A stretch of 64,000 nucleotides of DNA from Desulfobulbaceae bacterium (GTDB lineage: Bacteria; Desulfobacterota; Desulfobulbia; Desulfobulbales; Desulfurivibrionaceae). The notes under the pieces were generated by a model, which was not told the origin of the DNA, did not search any database, and saw only the letters and a program-made list of their open reading frames with translations. The position numbers and the translations under genes are program-made. How positions within the stretch are numbered: position 1 is the stretch's first letter; each line of letters starts with the position of its first letter. Shown here in pieces: positions 26,515 to 35,211 of the stretch. Location of the stretch: contig SJBG01000008.1 of assembly GCA_004332195.1 (NCBI GenBank), forward strand, positions 38,207 to 102,206, written 5' to 3'.

Positions 26515-27396
26515 TTATCTCTCGCCCTCCGTCGGCTGGTTGGTCTTGTTCCTTGAAACTGTGGATGGATTCCTGGTCGCCTTGGGCTGAGGCAGTCGGT
26601 GTTTAACGGTCGCTTCGCGGTTGCACTCATAGATAAGACGCAGGCCTTCCAGGGTGAGCTGGGGAATTACTTCCTCGATGACATCGGTGTAAGGAGCAAT
26701 CAATTCCGCGATGCCGCCGGTGGCAATGACTTTGGGAGTTTCCGGGGCCATTTGCCGACAAACCCGCTGGACCAGGCCTTCGATCATCCCGGCGTAGCCA
26801 AAAAGGACGCCGGCGCGAACGGCCTCAACAGTGCTGTTGCCGATAGCTGCTGTTGGCGGAATCGTAATATCCACTTGGGGCAGTCTGGCGGTGCGCTGGC
26901 CCAAAGCCTCCAGGGCGATGGCGACTCCGGGGGTGATGGTGCCGCCGAGATAATCGCCGCTGGCGGAGACGCAATCCAGGGTAATGGCCGTGCCGAAGTC
27001 CACGATGATTAGCGCGCTTTGATAGCGATGATAAGCTGCGATGGCGTTGACCAAACGATCAGCGCCGACCTCGGCCGGATTGGCCAGAGCCACTCGGATG
27101 GGAAAGTTAAGGTGGTTGTCGATCACCAAAGGGGTGACATTAAGGTCCGGGCCGATAAAACTGACGGCAAAACGACTCCAGGTGGAGGTGACCCGCGGCA
27201 CCACGCTGGCGATAACCACGCCGTCGACCTGGCTGAAGGTGATGTTTTTCATGGCAAAAAGGCCATAGACCAGGGCGGCCAGTTCGTCGACAGTAGCCGC
27301 CGGAAAGCTGCCGACCCGCCACTGACAGCGCAGGCGGGAGCCGGCGAAAAGGCCGATAACCGTGTGGGAGTTGCCCACATCGATGGCGAGAAGCAT
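26515..27396 (-). CDS. coaX: Type III pantothenate kinase
   Basis: 293 residues. ASKHA-fold kinase for the first step of coenzyme A synthesis. Motifs: 'AIDVGNSHTVIGLF' (phosphate loop), 'NPAEVGADRLVNAIAAYH' (pantothenate site), 'IVDFGTAITLDCVS' and 'GGTITPGV'. Type III enzymes need a monovalent cation and are not inhibited by CoA. The C-terminus adds a polar tail of about 30 residues ('KATRNPSTVSRNKTNQPTEG') beyond the family norm. Divergent from cutA. Confidence 0.95.
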   Translation of the reverse strand: MLLAIDVGNSHTVIGLFAGSRLRCQWRVGSFPAATVDELAALVYGLFAMKNITFSQVDGVVIASVVPRVTSTWSRFAVSFIGPDLNVTPLVIDNHLNFPIRVALANPAEVGADRLVNAIAAYHRYQSALIIVDFGTAITLDCVSASGDYLGGTITPGVAIALEALGQRTARLPQVDITIPPTAAIGNSTVEAVRAGVLFGYAGMIEGLVQRVCRQMAPETPKVIATGGIAELIAPYTDVIEEVIPQLTLEGLRLIYECNREATVKHRLPQPKATRNPSTVSRNKTNQPTEGER

Positions 27397-27634
27397 GGTG
27401 ATTGCCCTTTAGTTATTGGGATTCCAGCATCAAGCTGCAAAAATTGGCGATCAGGCACGAGGATGCCCCTCGCCACTATGACCTTCTTGATGATAATTTT
27501 AACGGTTGGAACAAAACCGGAACAAAACCCTGCTCCGCGCATGTTATCGCCTTATGTGATAATGCGCAAGCGGCAGAATGTCGCCAGTAATACTTTCGAG
27601 CTTGATGACCTTTGTCGACCTAACGGGGGAAAAA

Positions 27635-27952
27635 ATGGAATACATTCAAGTTATCACCACCGTAGCCACCAAGGAAGATGCCGAACGGATTGCCAGGAGT
27701 TTACTTGATGCTCATCTGGCGGCCTGTGTTCAGATTATTGGCCCGGTTACCAGCATATACTGGTGGCAAGGGGCTGTTGAGCGCGCAGATGAATACCAGT
27801 GTCAGATTAAGGCCCGAGCGGACCATTTCAGCCAGGTCGAGGAGGCCATTACCCGAATTCACCCCTATGACATGCCGGAAGTGGTGGCCATGCCCATCCC
27901 GACTTGCAACGCCGCTTATGCCAGTTGGCTGCGACAAGAGCTGCACGATTAA
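27635..27952 (+). CDS. cutA: CutA1 family protein (divalent-cation tolerance)
   Basis: 105 residues from ATG 27635 with ACGGGGGA upstream; the track start at 27578 is too long. CutA forms PII-like trimers; its role in copper tolerance is not settled. Conserved elements: 'VITTVATKEDAERIARSLLDAHLAACVQI' and 'SIYWWQGAVERADEYQCQIKAR', ending in 'HPYDMPEVVAMPI'. The small zinc-ribbon gene starts 30 bp downstream, so the two may be co-transcribed. Confidence 0.94.
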   Translation: MEYIQVITTVATKEDAERIARSLLDAHLAACVQIIGPVTSIYWWQGAVERADEYQCQIKARADHFSQVEEAITRIHPYDMPEVVAMPIPTCNAAYASWLRQELHD

Positions 27953-27981
27953 AGCTTGGCATAGCTAAAGAGAGTTCTCCT

Positions 27982-28170
27982 TTGCTGGGCCGTCAGCGGC
28001 GGCGGGGCCGAAAATTTGGCTGTCACTGCTGTCGCAGGGGAACGCCTTTTTGCTGGAACTGCCCATGTGGTTTTGCGATTTGCGCTGGGTGTTTCCGGGA
28101 AAACCGCTGGGGTCTCAGCAACGGACCCACCTGGATTTGCCCCGATTGCGGCCGGGTACGCATGGTTTAG
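27982..28170 (+). CDS. Small zinc-ribbon protein
   Basis: About 62 residues from a TTG at 27982 with an AAAGAGAG site; the track start (27904) lies inside cutA and is unlikely. Cysteine groups 'CHCC', 'CWNCPCGFAICAGC' and 'CPDCG' with 'NRWGLSNG-TWICPDCGRVR' suggest two zinc knuckles. I recall similar uncharacterised small proteins in Desulfobacterota but cannot name a function. The context (downstream of cutA) is compatible with metal handling; that is inference. Confidence 0.6.
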   Translation: MLGRQRRRGRKFGCHCCRRGTPFCWNCPCGFAICAGCFRENRWGLSNGPTWICPDCGRVRMV

Positions 28171-28226
28171 AAAAAGGACCACTGATACTCTTGTTAGCGT
28201 CGTTAACGGAAGCGGTGATGTTTACA

Positions 28227-28367
28227 GGCTATCTTGAAAAATTAGCTATTTTGTTCGAGTTCAAGGCATGCGAAAAAAATTACCGCAGGTATATGGTTGA
28301 TATTCCGAGGATAGTTTTTTGAGCATAACGCAGAAATCGGGCGAAAGAGCAATTTTTCAAGGTGGCC
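28227..28367 (+). repeat. MITE-like element, copy F
   Basis: 141 bp with perfect 4-bp flanking repeat TACA (28223-28226 and 28368-28371). It lies between the zinc-ribbon gene and the thioredoxin-reductase-like gene. Confidence 0.92.
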
Positions 28368-28419
28368 TACAGCTTTGACACCGGAAGGTTGATGTTGAGC
28401 TTTGAATATTGGAGGGAGT

Positions 28420-29346
28420 GTGCTGAGACAAATTATTGATGTCTTGATCATCGGCAGTGGTCCTGCGGGCTTGCAGGCGGCGATTCACGCGGCGCGCAAA
28501 AAGGTGGAGGTGGTGGTGCTGGGCAAGGCTCAGCAAAGCAGCATCTACGCGGCGCATGTGGAGAATTACCTCTGTGTTGCCGGGGTTAGCCAAGGTCACG
28601 ACCTGATGACCGTGGCTGTGGATCAGGTGCGGCGTACTGGGGCCGAGGTCATCCCCGAAGATGTGCTCACTATTGAACAGGACAGAGAGCTGTTCAAGGT
28701 AAAAATTGAAAGTGGCCGCAATCTTATTTCCCGGACTTTGATTTTTGCTACCGGCAATGCCCGCAAAAAACTTCGGGTCAAAGGTGAAAAGGAGTTGAGT
28801 GGCAAAGGGGTCAGCTACTGTGTGGATTGTGACGCCAACTTCTACCGCAAGGCCAAGGTGGCAGTGGTGGGAAATGAGTCGGCGGCGGTGGACGGGGCCA
28901 TCACCTTGACCCGTTACGCAGCGGAAGTGCATTTGGTGGCTCGCAAACTGGCAGCTTCACCCGTGTTACGCCGGGAACTTACGCAAAGCTCCGTCAAGGT
29001 TCACGAGGGCGAGTGGGTCAAGGAAATTATCGGGGAAAAAGCCGTAACCGGGCTGCTGCTGGAAAGCGATCAAAGTCTGGATGTGGACGGGGTCTTCATC
29101 GAGTTGGGGGCTAAAGGGGCTATGGAACTGGCTGCCGCCTTGGGGGTGGCCATGGACAGCGAAACCTTTTCATTTATCGCCACCAACAAAAAACAGGAAA
29201 CCAATATGTCCGGCATATACGCCGCCGGCGATATCGCCGGCCCCCCTTGGCAGATGGCCAAGGCGGTGGGGGAGGGCTGCGTGGCCGGCTGGGAAGCCAC
29301 CAAGTTTGCCGCCAAACAGAAACGTTCTGAGGCCGCCGCGGCCTGA
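28420..29346 (+). CDS. Thioredoxin reductase-like FAD/NAD(P) oxidoreductase
   Basis: About 308 residues. The track start (28402) is a TTG inside the GGAGGG region; a GTG at 28420 fits better, though only 3 nt from the site. FAD-binding 'IIGSGPAGLQAAIHAARK', redox pair CVDC in 'VSYCVDCDANFYRKAKV' followed by the NAD(P) site 'VAVVGNESAAVDGAI', and the closing 'GIYAAGDIAGPPWQMAKAVGEG'. The cysteine pair is CVDC rather than the CATC of classical TrxB, and the usual central-domain 'GGGNSA' is GNESA. It may reduce a thioredoxin-like partner other than TrxA. A MITE copy lies just upstream. Confidence 0.85.
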   Translation: MLRQIIDVLIIGSGPAGLQAAIHAARKKVEVVVLGKAQQSSIYAAHVENYLCVAGVSQGHDLMTVAVDQVRRTGAEVIPEDVLTIEQDRELFKVKIESGRNLISRTLIFATGNARKKLRVKGEKELSGKGVSYCVDCDANFYRKAKVAVVGNESAAVDGAITLTRYAAEVHLVARKLAASPVLRRELTQSSVKVHEGEWVKEIIGEKAVTGLLLESDQSLDVDGVFIELGAKGAMELAAALGVAMDSETFSFIATNKKQETNMSGIYAAGDIAGPPWQMAKAVGEGCVAGWEATKFAAKQKRSEAAAA

Positions 29347-29414
29347 GACAGACCACCGGCGTGTCCCGCTTTTGCTAAATTTAACAATCCTGGCGCTCGG
29401 TTACACCCGGGTTT

Positions 29415-29933
29415 ATGGATGACTTGATTACAGACAACTTGGTTTATATGCCGGATGACTTGGTTTATATGCGTCGGGCTCTGGTTGAGGCCCAGGCGGC
29501 GGCCGAACGTGACGAGGTCCCGGTGGGGGCAGTGCTGGTCGACCAGGCCGGAGAGCTTGTTGCTGCCGACGGCAATCGGACTATTGGGCGCTGCGACCCC
29601 AGCGCCCACGCGGAAATCCTGGTTCTCCGTCAGGCCGCGGCTCGGCTGAAAAACCACCGATTGATCGGCGCCACCCTTTATGTGAGCTTGGAGCCCTGCC
29701 TGATGTGTGTCGGGGCCATGATCCAGTCGCGGATTTCCCGCCTGGTTTTTGGGGCGCTTGATCCCAAGGCGGGATCTGTGGTTTCTCTTTATCAGTTGGC
29801 TGAAGATCCCCGTCTTAATCACCGTTTTGCCTCAAGCGGCGGGTTGTTGGCCGCAGAGTGCGGCGAGTTGCTGCGCGTTTTTTTTAAGGCTCGGCGCAGC
29901 GCAGCGCACCGCCACCTGGCCCACTTGGGTTGA
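29415..29933 (+). CDS. tadA: tRNA-specific adenosine deaminase
   Basis: 172 residues. It deaminates A34 to inosine in tRNA-Arg(ACG). The zinc site is 'HAEI' (H65, E67) and 'PCLMC' (C95, C98). It ends in 'FFKARR' as in TadA. The start region contains a short duplication ('NLVYMPDDLVYM', from a repeated ACTTGGTTTATATGC), so the true start could be the ATG at 29415 or 29469. The family N-terminus permits either. Precedes tRNA-Ser by 120 bp. Confidence 0.94.
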   Translation: MDDLITDNLVYMPDDLVYMRRALVEAQAAAERDEVPVGAVLVDQAGELVAADGNRTIGRCDPSAHAEILVLRQAAARLKNHRLIGATLYVSLEPCLMCVGAMIQSRISRLVFGALDPKAGSVVSLYQLAEDPRLNHRFASSGGLLAAECGELLRVFFKARRSAAHRHLAHLG

Positions 29934-30054
29934 CCAATTTTATGCTTTCAAAAGTTGGCGATTCGTTGTAGTCTGACTTGGTTCAGGTGTTTATCGGCTT
30001 GGCAATGAGCAGCAATAGCCGGATGCTGGCCCGCGTCGACGCGGGCACTGTACA

Positions 30055-30143
<89 letters not shown>

Positions 30144-30163
30144 TATCGCAATTCAACAAAGTC

Positions 30164-30210
30164 CACACTGCCGAGTCCCCGAGCCCTGACAAGAGTTTCG
30201 GGGTTTGTTG
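30164..30210 (+). terminator. Probable terminator after tRNA-Ser
   Basis: Inner stem CCCCGA / TCGGGG (30177-30182, 30198-30203), extended by outer CAACAAA / TTTGTTG arms. It follows the tRNA by 20 bp. Confidence 0.55.
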
Positions 30211-30310
30211 GTTCGCCACGGTCTAGTAAAATAGCCATTGACATTCGTTACTTTTTGGTGGTGATAATCGACTTTCTCAATCAAAGATGTCGGAGAATAT
30301 TGGAGCTTTT

Positions 30311-30967
30311 ATGACAAAAAGATATATTGCCGAATATGTTGGAACATTCATTCTGGTGTTTGTCGGCACGTCAGCAATTGTTGTAAACGACATCAGTGGC
30401 GGCGCGATCACTCACGTTGGAGTTGCAATGGTTTTCGGATTAGTGGTCGTCGCCGTTATCTATGCGCTAGGTGATATATCGGGAGCCCACATAAATCCGG
30501 CTGTAACCATTGGCTTTTGGTATGCGAAACGTTTTCCCGGTAAAGATGTAATTCCTTATATCACCAGCCAAGTTCTTGGAGCCATTTCAGCAAGTACTGT
30601 GGTCCTTCTTCTTTTTTGGGGACATCCTACCCTCGGTGCGACAACGCCATCAGGGACAGTTGCCCAGTCGTTCACGCTCGAAATACTGATAACATTTGTT
30701 TTAATGTTAACAATTATTGGTATTGCCACAAGTTCAAAGGAAAAAGGTCATATGGCCGGAGTGGCTATCGGCAGTGTCGTTGCCCTGGGGGCATTATTTG
30801 CTGGCCCTATTTCTGGCGCATCGATGAATCCGGCACGCTCCGTTGGTCCGGCATTACTTAGTGGAAATTTTGCGGAGATATGGATTTACATGGTTGCCCC
30901 GGTTATAGGAGCCTTAATTGCAATCTTTTGTTGTCGTTGCGTTGGCAAAAAAGAATGTTGCAGGTGA
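30311..30967 (+). CDS. Aquaporin (MIP family), probably arsenite/water channel
   Basis: 218 residues from ATG 30311 with a TTGGAGC site; track start 30287 rejected. Six membrane helices and both pore motifs: NPA at 62-64 ('GAHINPAVTIGF') and at 173-175 ('GASMNPARSVGP'). It lies 6 bp upstream of arsC, the arrangement known from the aqpS-arsC operon of Sinorhizobium, where the channel lets arsenite out after ArsC reduces arsenate. Codon use is more AT-rich than the genome background here, suggesting transfer next to tRNA-Ser. Substrate is inferred from context. Confidence 0.85.
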   Translation: MTKRYIAEYVGTFILVFVGTSAIVVNDISGGAITHVGVAMVFGLVVVAVIYALGDISGAHINPAVTIGFWYAKRFPGKDVIPYITSQVLGAISASTVVLLLFWGHPTLGATTPSGTVAQSFTLEILITFVLMLTIIGIATSSKEKGHMAGVAIGSVVALGALFAGPISGASMNPARSVGPALLSGNFAEIWIYMVAPVIGALIAIFCCRCVGKKECCR

Positions 30968-30973
30968 AAGCTC

Positions 30974-31369
30974 ATGAAAAGTGTTTTGTTCATTTGTGTC
31001 GAAAATTCATGTCGAAGCCAAATAGCGGAGGCGTTTGGAAAAATGTTGGGGCAAGATGTCATCGCATGTCATAGCAGTGGCTCCAGGCCATCCGGCATGA
31101 TCAACCAGAAAGCGATCGCCTCGATGAGAAAGGTTGGTTACGACCTTGCAACCCATATATCGAAATCATTAAACGAAATCCCTGACATTGAGTATGATCT
31201 AGCAATTACCATGGGATGCGAAGACAAATGCCCATGGGTCAGAGCAAAAGAAAGGCAAGACTGGAAAATCCCAGATCCAAAACACATGGACGCGGGTCAG
31301 CTCGACCAAATGCGCGACCTTATCCGGGGGAAAGTGACTAACCTTATAAGTAAATATAAAGGCACTTGA
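30974..31369 (+). CDS. arsC: Arsenate reductase, thioredoxin-coupled (low-molecular-weight phosphatase fold)
   Basis: 131 residues. The P-loop CX5R is 'CVENSCRS' with nucleophile C8 and R14. Resolving cysteines C82 and C86 in 'MGCEDKCPW' match the second redox pair of the thioredoxin-linked ArsC family and argue against a plain tyrosine phosphatase. The 'DP' general-acid segment is 'IPDPKHMD'. Reduces arsenate to arsenite in the cytoplasm. No arsR, arsB or acr3 is present nearby, so exit is presumably through the aquaporin next door. Confidence 0.9.
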   Translation: MKSVLFICVENSCRSQIAEAFGKMLGQDVIACHSSGSRPSGMINQKAIASMRKVGYDLATHISKSLNEIPDIEYDLAITMGCEDKCPWVRAKERQDWKIPDPKHMDAGQLDQMRDLIRGKVTNLISKYKGT

Positions 31370-31511
31370 AATGGATCCCTGGTCAAGGACAACGGCTCCT
31401 CAATGTTGTTAACCGACTCATGGGTTTGTCGGAACGCACCCCGCCAGGGCGTACCCTGCGGTTCTGCGCCTCGACGTCGCAAGGGGTAAGCACGCGGAGC
31501 GCCATGATGGT

Positions 31512-32147
31512 TTAGTCGATGGCAGCGTGGTGAACGTCCCGGGGTTTTGCTCCGGGTTTGCGCCAGCAAAAAAGCCGCATCGGCGGCACGTTGAGCAGTT
31601 CCAGCTCTATCTCGGGTTTACCCAACAATTCGCGACCAAGGACAGCTACCCGATCCCAAACCTGGTAGGCGACAAACATGCCTCCTGGAGCCAGGGACGC
31701 CCATACTTCCCCGATAACCCGTCGCCCCAGCGCCGGTGACATAGTGGAAAAGGGGATGCCGGAAACCACCACGTCAGGAGCCCCAAAATCGTAACGAACG
31801 AGAATGTCGCGGATATGCTCAGCACTGCCCAAATGCACATTCAACCTGGAATCGTGGCTCTTGGTCAGAAGTTCGACAAACTCCGGGGTAATTTCAATGC
31901 TTAATAGCCGCGCCGTGGGCTTCATAGCATTCAGTATGGCGAAAGTCGTACCACCGGAGCCGGGTCCCAGTTCCACCACTAAACCGGCCTGACTGATTCC
32001 GGCGCACTTGATGAGCCGTCGCTCGAGAAAGCGCGAGCTGGGAACAATCGAGGCAACCTTTTCGGGAGAGCGCAAAAAAGCATGCAAAAAAGCAAGGTTA
32101 TTGCGCGATGATGACCGCTCTCGGTCGATCTGACCATCTTTACGCAC
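31512..32147 (-). CDS. SAM-dependent methyltransferase, phospholipid N-methyltransferase-like
   Basis: 211 residues from a GTG with AAGGAG 6 nt upstream. Rossmann SAM site 'VVELGPGSGGTTFAIL', preceded by 'FLHAFLRSPEKVASIVPSSRFLERRLI', a segment typical of the PmtA/KsgA-like group that methylates phosphatidylethanolamine. The later 'DVVVSGIPFSTM' resembles motif IV. Substrate uncertain: phospholipid, or an rRNA-adenine-like target. Monocistronic, convergent with arsC. Confidence 0.75.
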   Translation of the reverse strand: MRKDGQIDRERSSSRNNLAFLHAFLRSPEKVASIVPSSRFLERRLIKCAGISQAGLVVELGPGSGGTTFAILNAMKPTARLLSIEITPEFVELLTKSHDSRLNVHLGSAEHIRDILVRYDFGAPDVVVSGIPFSTMSPALGRRVIGEVWASLAPGGMFVAYQVWDRVAVLGRELLGKPEIELELLNVPPMRLFCWRKPGAKPRDVHHAAID

Positions 32148-32379
32148 ATTAAACTCCTTGGCCCGGCCATTGCCGTCTGCCTTTCAATTAAACAACGCGT
32201 ATCAATCTTGCCCGGTATTGGCAAAAAAGTTTTGTTGGCACCACTTTTAACCGCTCGAGTGCCTTTGCCTTATTACGTTCTTTTTACTTCTTCTATAAGC
32301 AACCGTCAACTTTCTGAGAGCTTCTTTCTGAGAGCTTGCGTGTTGAGAGCTTGCAGCGTGGGAGATCAACAAGCTCTCC

Positions 32380-34827
32380 TTAGAGGTCCCCCTTCAGCCA
32401 ACTGAAGGCCTGGCCGACGCTATCCAGCCTGAAAACCACCATGATACTATTTTCATCGACATGGCGGCGAGCCTCAATGTCCAGAGCCCAGCAGTGGGGC
32501 TTGTAAGTCATGGTCGAGACGGCCTCGGTGATGTGTTTATCACTGAAAGAGTATCTGAGCAAGCCCCGCAAGGTCACTGCGCTGCTGAGCGGAACTGTGA
32601 CCTGAGTGCTGAGATCATGAAGCTCTACTCCGGCGGTGGTGTAAAAATACGGTTCGACCATCGTGTCGTATTTCAAGAAACGGTAGTTGAGGCGCCATTG
32701 CAAACCGGTAGGTGCGATGTAGTCCCCCTGCAACTCGTGCCGGGTAAACCCTTCCCCGTACATGCTGAAATTGGTGCGATAACGAAAACTGAGCTGCGGG
32801 ATTGGGCTGGCCTGCAAGTCGAAACGCAGATCGGAAAACTCCCGGCGCGAGTCCGTCGGCCCCAGATTGCGGCGCCGCGCCTCGGCAATATCGTAGGTTT
32901 GCGTGATCTTGAAAGAGGCCAGGGCGCGGGAATAAAAGTCTCCTCCTCCAAAACCTGCGCCGAAACCTGCGCCGGAACCCGTGCCGTAATCGGCCGTGGA
33001 ACCTGCAATGTTTCGCGATCTAAGACCCGCCAGTTCGAAATAGTTGTTCAACTCGTAGGTTAGCCAGTTCTTGACCGCGAGACGATCAACGCTGTCAAGA
33101 TTAGGTAAGCGATCCTCGGCGCTCCGAGCAGTGTAATGGTAGATCAGGTTGGGTCGAACCATATGCTCCAACCAGCGCGGCCCCACCAAAGAGTCGGCAT
33201 GCCCGGGGAAACGAGGAAAACCGGTCAGATCAAACTCCCGGACCAGAGTGGTGGCCAAATTGGCCTCAAAATCAAAGGCGATGCGGTCCTGATAGCTGTT
33301 ATGCTCCCACTGATAACCCGCCCCATGGCTGGTCACCTGGTACATGGTCTGACGTGCTCCGATGGTGAGCTGACCCTCGGTCCAGCCCCGGCTGCGGGGC
33401 ATGGGGGCAATCAGACGGGGATGGAGATCGAGCCGGTGGGCCCCGATTCCCCGACTGCGCCAGTAATGGATATATTCACTGTGCCAAGCCAGGCTCAGAG
33501 GTAGAGGTAAACTTTCAATTGGTATACGACCGGAAAAAAGCAGCCGGGGCAAGGCCTGCAGGGGGGCGGGGCCAAGATAACGCCATGCGCTCTCACTTTT
33601 CTCAAGCACCCCGTCAGCATTATGATTGGCAAGCAGTTTCAGGCGGTGTCGACTGTCCTGTTGAAGCAAAAACTCCCCGGCCAGCAATGTTTGCGGGGTG
33701 CTTCTGGTCAGTTGTAAAGAAGATGGACGAGTGCTCAGGGAGGGGTTGGACAAATCGCGACCAAACATCTCCTTGAAATCCCGGTTGTTACGGTTGTATC
33801 CCTGAGAGCCGGAATTGAACTCCTGAATGAGGTCCTGGTCGGAGACCAGATCGAGATCAAGACGAAGAACCAGATTGTCACCAAGGTCGTGATTGGCCTT
33901 GCCCCGTAGCCAGTAGCGGTCGGTGCTGTCGCGCAGCAGGTTGTCGTCTCTGAAATCATCTTGATCACTGTCGAGATGGCGATCACGCAAAAAACTGGCG
34001 ATCAACATCCCCCGCGAGTCAGGAGTAACGACATAACGAAACTCGGCCCCGGCCAGCAGACCACGCTTGTCCATATAACGGGGGTAAAGGGTGAGGTCGG
34101 CGCTGGGCGAAATATTAATAAAATAGGGGAGATTGATGCCGAAACCATCCCGGCGGGAAAGCGACCATTCAGGAAAGAGAAAACCGCTTTGGCGGGTGAT
34201 CTTGGCCGGCAACAAGAGATACGGTGCGTAGAGTACCGGGACCTCCTTGATTTGGAAGCGGGGATGGTGAAGATGGGCCATGCCGTCCAGGGTGATATTG
34301 ACCCAACTGCTTTTCAGCGACCAGGCCGGTCGACAATTTTCATCGCCCGGGCGGCAAGCGGAAACCCAGGCATCGGCCAGTGAGTAAGTTTCTTCTCCGG
34401 TTTTTTTGATCTTGTCGCCCTTGATAAACAGGCCCCGGTCCACCAAATGGATCGTGGCCTGTTTAAGGGAACCGGTCTGGCTTTCCAGATGAAGGAAAGC
34501 GGCGGCGGCGGCGGTGCTTTTTTCAGGGGTCTCGATCGTGACCCGCCCCCGAGCCTCCACCACCCCCAGTTGCGGATCATAACTCATCCAGTCGGCCCGA
34601 ACTATCAAGGGTTCACCCTGAACTTCCGGCCGAGAAAGCACCACATCACCTTCGGCGATAATTTTCTGAGGCTCCTGCTGATGGCGGATCGTTTCAGCGC
34701 TGAGCTCCCAGCGCAACTCGCCCACTGCCTGAACATCCGGCACCGCCAACAACAGCCAACCAAGCAGCAGCGCCAAGGACAAGCTCAATTTAACGCTGCA
34801 AGCCTGTCGGGCTTTGATTGTAATCAC
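32380..34827 (-). CDS. lptD: LPS-assembly protein LptD
   Basis: 815 residues. Signal peptide ('LSLSLALLLGWLLLAVPDVQA'), N-terminal OstA jelly-roll domain (about 45-180, 'KIIAEGDVVLSRPEVQGEPLIVRAD') and a C-terminal beta-barrel of about 600 residues. It places lipopolysaccharide in the outer leaflet with LptE. A single cysteine pair ('SACRPGDENCRP') is visible near the end of the jelly roll. A Gly-rich loop ('GTGSGAGFGAGFGGG') in the barrel is encoded by direct repeats. Starts with GTG behind GAGGACG. Divergent from der. Confidence 0.93.
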   Translation of the reverse strand: MITIKARQACSVKLSLSLALLLGWLLLAVPDVQAVGELRWELSAETIRHQQEPQKIIAEGDVVLSRPEVQGEPLIVRADWMSYDPQLGVVEARGRVTIETPEKSTAAAAAFLHLESQTGSLKQATIHLVDRGLFIKGDKIKKTGEETYSLADAWVSACRPGDENCRPAWSLKSSWVNITLDGMAHLHHPRFQIKEVPVLYAPYLLLPAKITRQSGFLFPEWSLSRRDGFGINLPYFINISPSADLTLYPRYMDKRGLLAGAEFRYVVTPDSRGMLIASFLRDRHLDSDQDDFRDDNLLRDSTDRYWLRGKANHDLGDNLVLRLDLDLVSDQDLIQEFNSGSQGYNRNNRDFKEMFGRDLSNPSLSTRPSSLQLTRSTPQTLLAGEFLLQQDSRHRLKLLANHNADGVLEKSESAWRYLGPAPLQALPRLLFSGRIPIESLPLPLSLAWHSEYIHYWRSRGIGAHRLDLHPRLIAPMPRSRGWTEGQLTIGARQTMYQVTSHGAGYQWEHNSYQDRIAFDFEANLATTLVREFDLTGFPRFPGHADSLVGPRWLEHMVRPNLIYHYTARSAEDRLPNLDSVDRLAVKNWLTYELNNYFELAGLRSRNIAGSTADYGTGSGAGFGAGFGGGDFYSRALASFKITQTYDIAEARRRNLGPTDSRREFSDLRFDLQASPIPQLSFRYRTNFSMYGEGFTRHELQGDYIAPTGLQWRLNYRFLKYDTMVEPYFYTTAGVELHDLSTQVTVPLSSAVTLRGLLRYSFSDKHITEAVSTMTYKPHCWALDIEARRHVDENSIMVVFRLDSVGQAFSWLKGDL

Positions 34828-35211
34828 ATCGTCCTCTATATTTTAAGAGTAGCCCCTGGATTTTGTAAACGTGACAAAAATAAGTGTTGGCGACAAAAAC
34901 ATGGTAACAAAAACAAGATGCAAAAAAACCTGAAAAAGGTAAAATCGCTCAGACCATTACCCCCCAGGATTAACAGCCAAAATTAATAACCATCAGAATT
35001 AACACCCAGGTAAACAACCTCAGAAAGCGCCTGTTTTCGTGAACGGACAGCGTAACAAACGTAGTGCTTGAATGTCATCCAAAAAAGTTGTTGTCAGCGG
35101 CTGTTGACCACCCCCCGCTGCTAAACATTTCTCAACTCTCCGTAATCTGGCCGCGAAAGTCCGGATAGCGCTGGATCACCAGGCGACCATTGAATCAATG
35201 TGAGGATTTTT
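34828..35211. other. Divergent intergenic region lptD/der
   Basis: About 380 bp carrying the promoters of both divergent genes. I see no repeat, RNA gene or clear promoter boxes. Confidence 0.4.

Noticed and set aside
7063-28367. Repeated ~141-bp sequence as a CRISPR array
   Set aside because: Copies are kilobases apart, in both orientations and with 4-bp flanking duplications. There are no spacers and no cas genes.
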